A stretch of DNA of 38,123 nucleotides from Candidatus Gastranaerophilales bacterium (GTDB lineage: Bacteria; Cyanobacteriota; Vampirovibrionia; Gastranaerophilales; Gastranaerophilaceae). The stretch covers positions 1 through 38,123 of the forward strand of contig CALUTP010000007.1 in assembly GCA_944323725.1 (NCBI GenBank). The letters are read 5' to 3'. Positions 1 to 7,898 of this stretch are shown one piece after another; position 1 is the stretch's first letter; each line of letters begins with the position of its first letter. Made by a program: the position numbers and the translations under genes. The notes below the pieces were generated by a model. It did no database searches. It was not told the DNA's origin and worked only from the letters and a program-made list of their open reading frames with translations.

Positions 1-126
1 ATAGTAGTTAGCAGACTGGTTAGAGAGAGTAGTTCTCTGCTGGTTAACCTGTTGTCCTTCATATTCTACGTTTGTTTTCCTAGCGGTTAGACCTAAAAAT
101 CTAGCCTGTGACGCTGCCATTCCCAT
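1..126 (-). CDS. Partial lineage-specific protein, N-terminus only (runs off the left edge)
   Basis: The minus strand is open from the ATG at 126 to the window edge and encodes 42 residues starting MGMAASQARFLGLTARK. An AAAGGGA Shine-Dalgarno lies about 7 nt upstream of the ATG, which decides the start; a second ATG two codons later (120) is possible. The Gln/Asn/Thr-rich helix-like sequence that follows (VEYEGQQVNQQRTTLSNQ) resembles the N-terminus of a family I have seen repeatedly in Gastranaerophilales genomes. That is recall, not a search, and its function is unknown to me. The 3' end is outside the window. Region 127-273 between this start and the waaA stop holds its 5' region and no other gene that I can see. 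Confidence 0.7.
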   Translation of the reverse strand, partial: MGMAASQARFLGLTARKTNVEYEGQQVNQQRTTLSNQSANYY

Positions 127-273
127 AGCATGTTCCCTTTCAAGTTTTTCCCTTATATTTTCCTTTACGGATACTTTAGGAAAAAACTTTAATTTTGGTA
201 TTTAGATTTGTAATATATCTTAATATTTTAGGCGGAAACGCACGCTAATCAATCATTTTTTTGAATGATATTA

Positions 274-1515
274 TTATAAAATAGATTTTAATTTCTGTAT
301 TACAAAATCCAGAGCACCTTTTTGTGCATCAAATACTGATTCACAATCTTTACAAGCTTTTGCATAGAATTCTTTATTAGAAAGAAGCTTTTTCATGTAT
401 ATTCCTAATTCGTTAGCAGACTTAACTACTTTTCCAGCATTTGTTCTTCCTAATATTTCATAAATGTCTTTAAAATTGTGAATTGATGGACCTGATATGG
501 CGGGTTTATTATATACTACGGATTCAAGAGGATTATGACCGCCTGTATTATTAAAACTGCCGCCAATGAATGCAAAAGTACATATTGAATACATTTTACT
601 TAGTTCCCCTAAAGTGTCGAGTATGATTATATCTTTTTCTATAAAACTATTGTTTTGGGATCTTAGACCATAATTATATTCTGTTGATTTAATCAATTCT
701 ATTACGTTAGAAGTTCTTTGTAAATGGCGTGGTGCGATAAGAAGTTTTATGTCGTTAAATTCTTTTTTTAGATTTTTGAATACTTCTAGTAATATTTCAT
801 CTTCGCCTTTATGAGTACTACCTGCAATTATCACGCGATAATCTTTTTGTCCTAAGTCAATATCAGCTTCTTTTCGTTGGATGTCAAATTTTAAATTACC
901 CATTACACTTATTTTGTCTTTATTTGCTCCTAGTGTAAGAATTTTGTCTGCATCTTCTTTACTTTGCATTAAAAAGGCTGTGAAATTTTTAAATACTTGT
1001 TTGAAAAATAATTTTGCCAGTTTGTATGTCGTAAATGTTGAATCTGAGATTCTTCCATTAATTATAAATAAAGGTATATTATTCTTTTTGCATGAGTTTG
1101 CAAAGTTTGGCCAAAGTTCAGTCTCAGCAATTAGGACTACGTTTGGATGTAATTTTGTAAGGAATTTATCTGTACATTTTGGAATATCAAATGGAAAATA
1201 GGTTATATAGTCAGCTATTTGAGCATATTTTTTATGTGCAATTTCTTGACCTGTTTTAGTGCCTGTTGTTACTGCTAGTTTGTAATCAGGAAAAGTAGTT
1301 TTTATCTGTTTTGCAAGGTTTTCAAGGGCAATTACTTCTCCTACTGAGACACCATGAAGCATAATTACTTTATCATCAGCGTTTATTGGCATGTTTTGTT
1401 TTGCAAATTTTTCCTTCCAGCCTGCTGATTTTCCACTTATTATGCGTTCAGCATAATAAAATGGTAACGATAAATAAAAAACTATACTTGATATAATTCC
1501 ATATAAAAACATCAT
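274..1515 (-). CDS. waaA: 3-deoxy-D-manno-octulosonic acid (Kdo) transferase
   Basis: WaaA/KdtA transfers Kdo from CMP-Kdo to the lipid A precursor at the cytoplasmic face of the inner membrane. Family hallmarks are visible: an N-terminal membrane anchor (MMFLYGIISSIVFYL), HGVSVGEVIALE with the catalytic Glu, AETELWPNF, and the C-terminal GGHNPLE of the nucleotide-sugar domain. The frame is open back to a possible ATG at 1587 (437 residues). I prefer the ATG pair at 1515/1512 (about 413 residues) for three reasons. WaaA proteins normally begin directly with the hydrophobic anchor. The first 24 residues of the long version look unlike the family. The long version would also overlap the folK promoter. 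Neither start has a good Shine-Dalgarno, and a TATAAT at 1531-1526 would give a very short leader before 1515. Together with lpxK downstream it shows that an LPS-type outer membrane is made. Confidence 0.9.
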   Translation of the reverse strand: MMFLYGIISSIVFYLSLPFYYAERIISGKSAGWKEKFAKQNMPINADDKVIMLHGVSVGEVIALENLAKQIKTTFPDYKLAVTTGTKTGQEIAHKKYAQIADYITYFPFDIPKCTDKFLTKLHPNVVLIAETELWPNFANSCKKNNIPLFIINGRISDSTFTTYKLAKLFFKQVFKNFTAFLMQSKEDADKILTLGANKDKISVMGNLKFDIQRKEADIDLGQKDYRVIIAGSTHKGEDEILLEVFKNLKKEFNDIKLLIAPRHLQRTSNVIELIKSTEYNYGLRSQNNSFIEKDIIILDTLGELSKMYSICTFAFIGGSFNNTGGHNPLESVVYNKPAISGPSIHNFKDIYEILGRTNAGKVVKSANELGIYMKKLLSNKEFYAKACKDCESVFDAQKGALDFVIQKLKSIL

Positions 1516-1580
1516 TTCATAATTAATTATATTACAAAAAATATTTATGAAAAAACTTTTTATTGTACTCAAAGGTATTA

Positions 1581-1609
1581 TTGACATCGGGTTGAAAACT
1601 CTGTAAAAT
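1581..1609 (+). promoter_or_regulatory. Sigma-70 promoter of folK, giving a leaderless start
   Basis: TTGACA at 1581-1586 and TAAAAT at 1604-1609 are separated by exactly 17 nt. The folK ATG (1616) is 7 nt past the -10 box, so transcription should begin at or next to the start codon. The AAGG just before the ATG is too close to act as a Shine-Dalgarno. Confidence 0.75.
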
Positions 1610-1615
1610 TAAGGT

Positions 1616-2125
1616 ATGGCAATAGTTTATTTAAGTTTAGGCTCTAATAAAGGTGATCGAATCGGTTACGTTCAACAGGCAACAAGTCTGATTGGCGGAC
1701 TTGATAATGTTAATATAATTAGAACTTCTGCTTTTTATGAGTCAGAACCATGGGGTATGAGTTCTGATACTTGGTTTGTTGATGCTGTCGTTGAAATTAA
1801 GACATCATTATCTCCAAGAGAATTGCTGGAAGCCTGTCAGAGAATTGAAACTCAGCTAGGACGTGAGCGTGATGATAGTAAAAATGGATATTTGGACAGA
1901 ACTATTGATATTGATATCCTTTTTTATGGGAAAGAAATTGTTAATGAACCTGATCTTATTATTCCTCACAAGTACTTGCACTTGCGAGCGTTCACTCTGG
2001 TGCCACTTTTAGAACTTATTCCAGATTTTGAACATCCTGTTTTGCACAAGTCTATTATTGATTTACACAGCGATTTAGAAAATCCTGAGATGGTATTTTT
2101 GTATGGAACAAGAGTTGAAATCTAG
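1616..2125 (+). CDS. folK: 2-amino-4-hydroxy-6-hydroxymethyldihydropteridine diphosphokinase (HPPK)
   Basis: FolK transfers pyrophosphate from ATP to 6-hydroxymethyl-7,8-dihydropterin in folate synthesis. The 169-residue protein has the family start (YLSLGSNKGDR), the ESEPWG substrate-loop region, the conserved Arg-rich stretch around GRERDDSKNGY, and the metal-binding block RTIDIDILFYG followed by IPHKYLHLRAF. Length is normal for a monofunctional HPPK. Its ATG sits at the predicted transcription start, so the message is probably leaderless. The 3' end overlaps the next gene by 23 nt, which suggests co-transcription and translational coupling. No folB or folP neighbour is present in the window. 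Confidence 0.95.
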   Translation: MAIVYLSLGSNKGDRIGYVQQATSLIGGLDNVNIIRTSAFYESEPWGMSSDTWFVDAVVEIKTSLSPRELLEACQRIETQLGRERDDSKNGYLDRTIDIDILFYGKEIVNEPDLIIPHKYLHLRAFTLVPLLELIPDFEHPVLHKSIIDLHSDLENPEMVFLYGTRVEI

Positions 2126-3227
2126 TGTTGCAATCATTGGCGGGGGACCTGCTGGTTCTTTTTGTGCTGCTCAATTGCAGACGCTGTGTGATGTAACTGT
2201 TTTTGAATTGAAATCACCACTTTATTCTATTTTACCAACTGGGGGTGGTAGATGTAATTTTGCTTATGCTGAATATGATTTTAAAGAGCTTGTTAAGAAT
2301 TATCCTCGTGGTGAAAAATTTTTATATTCTGTTTTTTCAAAATTTGCTAGTGCTGATACTGTAGAGTTTTTTGGCAAAATAGGTGTAGAGTCCTATGTTC
2401 AAGATGATTTAAGAATTTTTCCTAAATCAAATAGTTCTAAAGCGGTAAGGGCTAAATTTTTAGAATACTTAAGATATACTAAATTTATTAAAGAGACTGT
2501 TTTAAGAGTTGATAAAACCGATAAAGATTTTAAAGTTACAACTGATATGAACTGTTATCATTTTGACAAAGTCGTTATTTCAATAGGAGGGCATAGTTGT
2601 TATGATATAGTAAAAATGTTGGGACATAGCGTTATTGATCCTCGTCCTTCGCTTGTTGGATTAAGGACAGAAGAAAATTTTTCTTCAATAAGCGGGGTAT
2701 CTATAAATAATGTTCTTTTTACTCACAAAGGTATCTCAGGGCCTGCAGTTTATAAAATATCGTCATTAAAAGCTAGAGAAAAATTCCCTTATAAGATTAA
2801 ATTTAATTTTATAGGTAATATTGACTTACAGTCAGAACTTAATAGAAATCCTCATAAAAGTATTAAAAATTTACTTTCAGAATTTGTTCCAAAGTCATTT
2901 GCAGAATTTGTTCTTATGGGTATTCCAATAAATCCTGATGAAAAATCTCATAGAATTAATGGTAAAACTCGTGATAGCATTCTTTCAGCATTCCAAAATT
3001 TTGAAATTACAGTTATAGGTGCCGTTCCAGATAGTGAAGTTGTAACTTCTGGCGGAGTTGATTTAAAAGAAATAAACCCGAAGACAATGGAATCAAAAAT
3101 TGTTCCGGGTGTTTATTTCTGTGGTGAAGTTATTGATGTTGACGGGTTTTGTGGAGGTTTCAATCTCCAAAACTGCTGGTCTACAGCTTATGTAGCGGCT
3201 AACGCTATTGCTGGTAATTCTCTGTAG
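2103..3227 (+). CDS. FAD-dependent oxidoreductase, HI0933/YhiN/BaiN-like flavoprotein
   Basis: The 374-residue protein starts with a Rossmann FAD-binding motif (VAIIGGGPAGSFCAAQL) followed by TGGGRCNFAY, a signature of the HI0933-like family. The C-terminal block VTSGGVDLKEINPKTMESK, GVYFCGEVIDVDGFCGGFN, NLQNCWSTAYVA is also typical. Members include BaiN of bile-acid-metabolising clostridia, but most have no proven substrate, so no specific reaction is assigned. It lies in the cytoplasm by sequence, with no signal peptide. Its start overlaps the end of folK by 23 nt and it is probably translated from the same message. It converges with the next gene, which ends 19 nt away. Confidence 0.85.
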   Translation: MEQELKSSVAIIGGGPAGSFCAAQLQTLCDVTVFELKSPLYSILPTGGGRCNFAYAEYDFKELVKNYPRGEKFLYSVFSKFASADTVEFFGKIGVESYVQDDLRIFPKSNSSKAVRAKFLEYLRYTKFIKETVLRVDKTDKDFKVTTDMNCYHFDKVVISIGGHSCYDIVKMLGHSVIDPRPSLVGLRTEENFSSISGVSINNVLFTHKGISGPAVYKISSLKAREKFPYKIKFNFIGNIDLQSELNRNPHKSIKNLLSEFVPKSFAEFVLMGIPINPDEKSHRINGKTRDSILSAFQNFEITVIGAVPDSEVVTSGGVDLKEINPKTMESKIVPGVYFCGEVIDVDGFCGGFNLQNCWSTAYVAANAIAGNSL

Positions 3228-3246
3228 ATAGGTAGTTATATTTTAA

Positions 3247-4551
3247 TTATGTGTTTGCTGTCTCTTTTTTAGCTTTTTCCATAACTTTATATTCTTTGTT
3301 ATTTGGTAAAATATATCTCATTGCTATCATTATTAGAGGAACTGCAATACCTAAGGCTCCTACACAAATTCCCATATTCTTTAATACAGCCATTCTCTTG
3401 CTTTTTATTACTTTATCAAGGTAATTATCAAGTTTATCTGCTGGTGCTTTTTGGTATAATTTTTCAAGATTTACTTTTAGTCCTTTAAATTCTTCAATAT
3501 CTAGGTAGGCTCTTGTGTCAATTATATCAGTTTTTTTGTTATTTTGTTTTATTGTTTGAATTATATCAGCTTTTTTTGCCATTTTAACAATGAAGTTATC
3601 TGGATTTTCGTGGATAAAGTTATAAATATCTAAATCTGTTGGCTTTCTGTTTAATTTTGTCTCTAGATTATTGAAATCATTAAGACTTGATTTCAAAGTT
3701 CCTAATTTGAGCGCATTTCTTAAGTCTTTGCTCTCAATTATTCTCGAATCAAGTTCAATAGGTACTTTAGATTTCTTTTCTAACTGTTTTCTTATTATAT
3801 CACCGGCAAAGTACATAAATGCCCAAGTGCCACCTTCTTTTATTGTGTAATTGATAAATTCTTGTCCGCTTTCAGAATTTCTTAGTCTTTCTTCTGTGAT
3901 TGCACCATCTAAAAGCATAATATTTTTAGCAGGATTAAACATAAATTCTTGCCAATTTCCGCTAAAGGAAATTTTATTACCACTTTTTGCGTTGTGGATT
4001 CCTTCAAATGCTTGTGGTGTCTTTTGATAAAGCCCAGTTTGAAGTTTATTATGCTTAGAGTTTTGTTGCTTTAATTTTTCCTTAGCTTCATTAAGTCTAT
4101 ATTTTTGTCTGAATTTTGTGAGTCCAGTGTAAGTAGTTATAGCGGCTATTGTTGAAAATGCGAATTTTCCTAATGCTAAATTCTTTGTATATTTAGGATT
4201 TTTAGCTGCTTTAATTATGTTTTGTTTAATTTTTTCTGTAGGAGCTTTTTCTATAGCTTTTGCAAGAATATCTTTGTTTTTAAGATTTCTTACATCAAAT
4301 TTAGGGTCAATCTTTAATATTTTATATAAAGTAAGGTCTGTAACTTTTTTGAAAAATGGAATTGCTCCAAGCCAGATTGCTTGAGTCCCAAATTCATCTA
4401 TAAATCTGTCTTTCCCCTCTACCTCTTGTCCTGTAACATATGAACCGGCTGTTAATCCTATACTGTTTGCAATGTCTTTTATTGCTAGGGGTACTAATGA
4501 TGTGTTGCTTCCTAATTTTGAATATATGCTGCTTGTAATTGCCGTAATCAT
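3247..4551 (-). CDS. Uncharacterised membrane-associated protein, probably lineage-specific
   Basis: A 434-residue Lys-rich protein of unknown function. Hydrophobic stretches occur near the N-terminus (SKLGSNTSLVPLAIKDIA), around residues 130-145 (GKFAFSTIAAITTYTGL), around 245 (GTWAFMYFAGDII), and strongly near the C-terminus (GICVGALGIAVPLIMIAMRY), after which it ends in a short charged tail. It contains a short KISFSG motif resembling HISFTG in the 910-residue protein encoded at 15977-18709. I know similar uncharacterised proteins from Gastranaerophilales (recall only). The start has a purine-rich GGAAAAGGAAAC upstream. It may be transcribed through the attenuator-like leader and small ORF that precede it on the same strand. 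Confidence 0.7.
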   Translation of the reverse strand: MITAITSSIYSKLGSNTSLVPLAIKDIANSIGLTAGSYVTGQEVEGKDRFIDEFGTQAIWLGAIPFFKKVTDLTLYKILKIDPKFDVRNLKNKDILAKAIEKAPTEKIKQNIIKAAKNPKYTKNLALGKFAFSTIAAITTYTGLTKFRQKYRLNEAKEKLKQQNSKHNKLQTGLYQKTPQAFEGIHNAKSGNKISFSGNWQEFMFNPAKNIMLLDGAITEERLRNSESGQEFINYTIKEGGTWAFMYFAGDIIRKQLEKKSKVPIELDSRIIESKDLRNALKLGTLKSSLNDFNNLETKLNRKPTDLDIYNFIHENPDNFIVKMAKKADIIQTIKQNNKKTDIIDTRAYLDIEEFKGLKVNLEKLYQKAPADKLDNYLDKVIKSKRMAVLKNMGICVGALGIAVPLIMIAMRYILPNNKEYKVMEKAKKETANT

Positions 4552-4619
4552 TTTTATTTGTTTCCTTTTCCTTCTGAAATCATTATGCTAAATAGCACTA
4601 GATTCCCTCAATCTGTGTA

Positions 4620-4703
4620 TTACAAGCCCCAGATTAAATTCATAAGTTTGACGATTGGGGCATTCGCCTTGATGATTGAGTTTCGTCGGATTCTTTTTGT
4701 CAT
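4620..4703 (-). CDS. Putative 27-residue cationic peptide ORF
   Basis: ATG at 4703, TAA at 4622-4620. The start is preceded by a purine-rich GGTTAGAG a few nucleotides upstream. The peptide begins MTKRIRRNSIIKANAP, a basic half, and ends in a hydrophobic VKLMNLIWGL. It lies 68 nt upstream of the 434-residue gene on the same strand and downstream of a terminator/antiterminator leader. Within it the DNA can form a GCCCCA/TGGGGC stem (4626-4631 with 4656-4661). It could be a leader peptide, a small membrane-active protein or a chance ORF. Confidence 0.4.
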   Translation of the reverse strand: MTKRIRRNSIIKANAPIVKLMNLIWGL

Positions 4704-4785
4704 GTTCTCTAACCTTTCACTTTTTATTTAACACTCTTAAAAATTTTTATTGCGCTTTTTTTTTGTATATTTTACTTTTTTTAAC

Positions 4786-4817
4786 AAAAAAGAAGACCTT
4801 TTTTGAAAAAAGGCCTT
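4786..4817 (-). terminator. Rho-independent terminator, possible attenuator arm
   Basis: On the minus strand AAGGCC-TTTTTT-C-AAAAAA-GGTCTT folds into a hairpin (4817-4793, one mismatch) followed by CTTTTTTG (T run 4791-4786). Its 5' arm overlaps a segment that can also pair upstream, as described under the promoter/leader entry. Confidence 0.6.
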
Positions 4818-4961
4818 GTTTATGAATTTATTTATATTCTCGACAAAAGTAAGTGTCTTATTTTTTTAAACAAGCCCTTTTATTATTACTTACTATACGT
4901 CGGTATTGAATGTTAATTTTCATTGTTCAACTATTATAGATAAAAAATATTTTCTTGTAAA
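4808..4961 (-). promoter_or_regulatory. Promoter plus leader with competing antiterminator pairing
   Basis: Minus-strand promoter TTTACA (4961-4956), 17 nt, TATAAT (4938-4933) predicts transcription from about 4927. The leader segment AAAAGGGCTTGTTT (4881-4868) is complementary at 13 of 14 positions to AAACAAGGCCTTTT (4821-4808), which contains the 5' arm of the terminator at 4786-4817. The two structures exclude each other, as in riboswitches and attenuators. The leader also holds an ATG-initiated ORF of 21 codons (4923-4858, starting MKINIQYRRIV) that covers the upstream pairing arm and would be nearly leaderless. An independent small RNA of about 140 nt is the alternative reading. Confidence 0.5.
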
Positions 4962-5017
4962 GCCTTTTATTGCAAAAAAAAATTTTGTTTGATAATATTT
5001 TTTGTGGGGAGAGAGAA

Positions 5018-7195
5018 ATGGCTTTATTTATACTATCTTTTTTGCTTGTATTTACTGCTTCATTTTTTTTAGCAATAACATTTGAAAAAAAGAGCTTTAT
5101 TAAATTTTTTATATATTTATTATTAACTGCTTTTGCTAATGTTATTCTTACTTTTGAGTTATTGTCTTTATTTTCTTCAATTTCTCAGGTTGGAATATTA
5201 ATTTGTAATATGTTGTTCGCTGTAGGTTGTTTTTTATTTTGGTATAAAAATAAAAAAACTTTGCCAGCTTTCCAGATAAAAGCTTATTTATCTCGTATTT
5301 GGAATTCGCTTTGGCTTGATAAATATTTATTAGTTTTAGGGCTTGCCTTTATTTTTATGTGCGGGGTATCTTTGTGGTTAATTTCGTTTATGCCGGTTGT
5401 AAATCCTGATGCTGAGGCTTACCATGTTGTAAGAAGCCTTTTTTGGATTTCACAAGGAAATCTGAATCATTTTGATTATTCTGATATAAGAGCTATTGTT
5501 TTACCGATTAATTCAGAAATTTTATATGCTTGGCTTTTGATTTTTTTGAAAAAGCAAATGTGGTTTGGTGCTGTATCATTTTCGGGATTTTTACTTACTC
5601 TAGCATCTTTATGGGGAATTTTGACTAATATAGGTCTGTCTGTTCGAAGAAGGCTCTGGGTTATATTAATTCTTTCATCTTTCGCATCGGTTATTGTCCA
5701 AATTTCTGGTACTGAAACCGATATTATAATTTCTGGACTTGTTATATCTAGTATGTACTTGTTTTGGGAGTATTTGAAGAAAAATTCTAAAATTCTAGTT
5801 TTTATGTCAGCTCTTGCTTATGCTCTGGCTGTTGGAACTAAAACTCCTGCAATTATGCTTATTCCTGGTGTAGGTCTATGGATGAGTGCTTTAGCTTTTT
5901 ATTATCATAAAAAAGATTTTTGTAAATATTTAGGGTATTTTATTGCTTTTGCTTTTTTGAGTTTTATTTTATTCTCATCATATAATTATGTATTAAATTT
6001 TATTGATTATGGAAATATCGCAGGTTCAAAGTCTTTTATGGAAGTACATGTCAATGAAGATGGTTTGCTTGCTCTGCCTGCAAATTTTATAAAATATATA
6101 TTTATGTTTTTTGATTTTACAGGGTTTCGTTGGAATGAGTATGTAGGAAATTATATTGTTCAATTTAAAGAGTTTTTACTTTCAACCTTAGGACTTAGTG
6201 GGGTTAGTGATGGGCTGTATTCTTTACCACTTGATTCACTTAATCAATCATTAATTGAACCAGTTATGGGGATGGGAATTTTAGGCTTTGCTTTGTTTTT
6301 GCCTTGCTGGTTTGTTTCCCTTATAAAACCTATTTTTATTAGAAATAAACAAGTATTTTTAATTTTTTCATTTGCAATGGTTTTGTTTTTTGCGGTTTCA
6401 GTTATGTCTTTACAGATTAATTATATGGTATTTTCTATAAGATTTTTGACTTGTTTTTGTATTATTGCAGCTCCGATTCTTGCCTGTTCGTATTTTAAGA
6501 AAAATAGTTTATTTAAATTTATTGTAGTTTTTTTCGCTTTGTTTTATCTTATTTTTGTATCAACTAATCTTTGGGCAAGGTCTGCTTATAAAATTTATAA
6601 ATATTTTAAGCAAGGAGCAACAATATCTCAAGTTCGTTCAATTGCACATTGTTCTGGTTTTTATAAGTCTGTTGATCAAAATCCTGAGTTGATAAATAAT
6701 TACCCTATTTTTAATGAAGTATGTACTGTAAGAGATAATATTAAAAGCATTGATAAGAAAAATAAAATCTTATTTTTATCAAGTACTTCAGATTCAGTTC
6801 TTTTAATTAAGCTTTTAGAATTTGAAGGTTATAGTATAGATTTTAATATTATAGAAAATTTAAGTAATATTGATTTTAAGAAATATAATTTAATTTTAGT
6901 AATGGATGATGTACAACAGTCTACAAATGTTGTAAATTTTGATAAAGTAAACTCTAATTATAAGTATATTGTAGACGGAGTTATTTGCGGCTATTTTGAT
7001 AGAAAAGATAAATTGATAATTTCTAAAGGTAAATATCCTTATAAAGTCCTTTGTTCACTAGAGCCATTATTTTATAAAATTAAAGGTTATAGGCATTATA
7101 AATCATTCTTTTTTAAGAAGAAAGAACATGGTAAATATTATGATATGGAGTTCAAATTTTATGAAAATATAAACAATCCAGTAATTACAAATTAG
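5018..7195 (+). CDS. Polytopic membrane protein, putative GT-C-type glycosyltransferase
   Basis: The frame is open from 4970, but the ATG at 5018 has GGGGAGAGAG directly upstream and starts a membrane segment (MALFILSFLLVFTASFFL), so I choose it (725 residues). About 11-12 hydrophobic segments fill residues 1-560. A hydrophilic, probably soluble domain follows, with a beta-strand-like stretch (NKILFLSSTSD, YNLILVMDDV). After the fourth or fifth helix there is an acidic extracytoplasmic loop (NPDAEAYHVVRSLFWISQGN) placed like the catalytic first loop of PMT/ArnT-like GT-C enzymes that use polyprenyl-phosphate sugars. The substrate is unknown and the assignment is by architecture only. It ends 4 nt inside the convergent gene that follows. 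Confidence 0.6.
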   Translation: MALFILSFLLVFTASFFLAITFEKKSFIKFFIYLLLTAFANVILTFELLSLFSSISQVGILICNMLFAVGCFLFWYKNKKTLPAFQIKAYLSRIWNSLWLDKYLLVLGLAFIFMCGVSLWLISFMPVVNPDAEAYHVVRSLFWISQGNLNHFDYSDIRAIVLPINSEILYAWLLIFLKKQMWFGAVSFSGFLLTLASLWGILTNIGLSVRRRLWVILILSSFASVIVQISGTETDIIISGLVISSMYLFWEYLKKNSKILVFMSALAYALAVGTKTPAIMLIPGVGLWMSALAFYYHKKDFCKYLGYFIAFAFLSFILFSSYNYVLNFIDYGNIAGSKSFMEVHVNEDGLLALPANFIKYIFMFFDFTGFRWNEYVGNYIVQFKEFLLSTLGLSGVSDGLYSLPLDSLNQSLIEPVMGMGILGFALFLPCWFVSLIKPIFIRNKQVFLIFSFAMVLFFAVSVMSLQINYMVFSIRFLTCFCIIAAPILACSYFKKNSLFKFIVVFFALFYLIFVSTNLWARSAYKIYKYFKQGATISQVRSIAHCSGFYKSVDQNPELINNYPIFNEVCTVRDNIKSIDKKNKILFLSSTSDSVLLIKLLEFEGYSIDFNIIENLSNIDFKKYNLILVMDDVQQSTNVVNFDKVNSNYKYIVDGVICGYFDRKDKLIISKGKYPYKVLCSLEPLFYKIKGYRHYKSFFFKKKEHGKYYDMEFKFYENINNPVITN

Positions 7196-7602
7196 ACGGT
7201 ATAATCAAGTTTTTCCCCTTGTTTATTATTTAATATCCCTTGAGCTTGGGATTTTATTGAACGGGCTTGTGATGCTACTCTATAATCTTGGTCTGATGGA
7301 TCTGATGGAGCCATTGCTGAGCGTATAACGGTATTAGCATCATCAATAGTTTTTTGAGGGTTTGCAGGGTTTAAAGACGGCATTTTAATCGCAACATGTC
7401 CGCCTACGGGTATGCCATCAGCATTTTTTTCAATAACAATAGCTCCGGCAAGAGCACCGCCTGCTGCTTTATGTGCAGCTTCATGCGCATAAATTTCATT
7501 ATAATTTTTGTTAATTAAGCCTTGTTTTTGTTGTTGCTTAGCTTGATTTTGTTGGCTAAATAAAGATGAATATAATGATTTAAATCCAATACCACTAATC
7601 AT
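7192..7602 (-). CDS. SprA-related putative metalloprotease-like protein
   Basis: A 136-residue protein with the core of the SprA-related family: AHEAAHKAAGG (HExxH-like zinc motif, residues about 41-51), a central GGHVAIKMPSL strand, and the conserved tail PSDQDYRVASQARSIKSQAQ. Family members are annotated as putative metalloproteases, but the activity has not been shown as far as I know. The N-terminal 30 residues are Gln-rich (SQQNQAKQQQKQG). An in-frame GTG at 7614 would add four residues. The ATG at 7602 is preferred because GTGGAGT lies 5 nt upstream of it. The gene converges on and overlaps the membrane protein by 4 nt. Confidence 0.75.
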   Translation of the reverse strand: MISGIGFKSLYSSLFSQQNQAKQQQKQGLINKNYNEIYAHEAAHKAAGGALAGAIVIEKNADGIPVGGHVAIKMPSLNPANPQKTIDDANTVIRSAMAPSDPSDQDYRVASQARSIKSQAQGILNNKQGEKLDYTV

Positions 7603-7689
7603 TTTATACTCCACTAACTTTTACAGAAATATTATACTACTTTTGTAATAATAATTCAAGCCCATGTAACATTTAGTGTTAATATATTA

Positions 7690-7715
7690 AAAAAGACGCC
7701 TAATGGCGTCTTTTT
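7690..7715 (-). terminator. Terminator downstream of tRNA-Glu (bidirectional)
   Basis: AAAAAGACGCC-TAAT-GGCGTCTTTTT forms a perfect 11-bp hairpin with a T run on both strands. It lies 7 nt beyond the CCA end of tRNA-Glu and also faces the 3' side of nothing on the plus strand, so its main user is the tRNA. Confidence 0.9.
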
Positions 7716-7721
7716 CTAAAA

Positions 7722-7797
7722 TGGTACTCCCAGGGGAATTCGAATCCCCGTCTACACCGTGAAAGGGTGTTGTCCTAGGCCTCTAGACGATGGGAGC
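7722..7797 (-). tRNA. tRNA-Glu (UUC)
   Basis: The minus strand reads GCTCCCATCGTCTAGAGG as acceptor stem and D-arm, then an anticodon loop CTTTCAC with anticodon TTC, a T-arm GGGGATTCGAATTCCCC, and TGGGAGT-A-CCA. The acceptor stem has 7 pairs with a G1-U72 wobble, and CCA is encoded. It resembles cyanobacterial tRNA-Glu. Confidence 0.95.
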
Positions 7798-7862
7798 CTA
7801 TCTTTTTGAGAAGTTGAGTTATTCTTACTTCCTCTATTGGGGTTTCCCCTCTCACGTATTCT

Positions 7863-7890
7863 ATAGTATCAAAACAAAATTTCTTGTCAA
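7863..7890 (-). promoter_or_regulatory. Promoter of tRNA-Glu with a 5' leader hairpin downstream
   Basis: TTGACA (7890-7885), 16 nt, TACTAT (7868-7863). The predicted transcript begins near 7856. It contains a GGGG-AAA-CCCC hairpin (7849-7839) about 40 nt before the tRNA 5' end. Confidence 0.7.
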
Positions 7891-7898
7891 TAACTTTT

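Noticed and set aside
251-270. AATCATT/AATGATT hairpin downstream of waaA as a terminator
   Set aside because: The stem is short and purely A/T and no T run follows on the minus strand.
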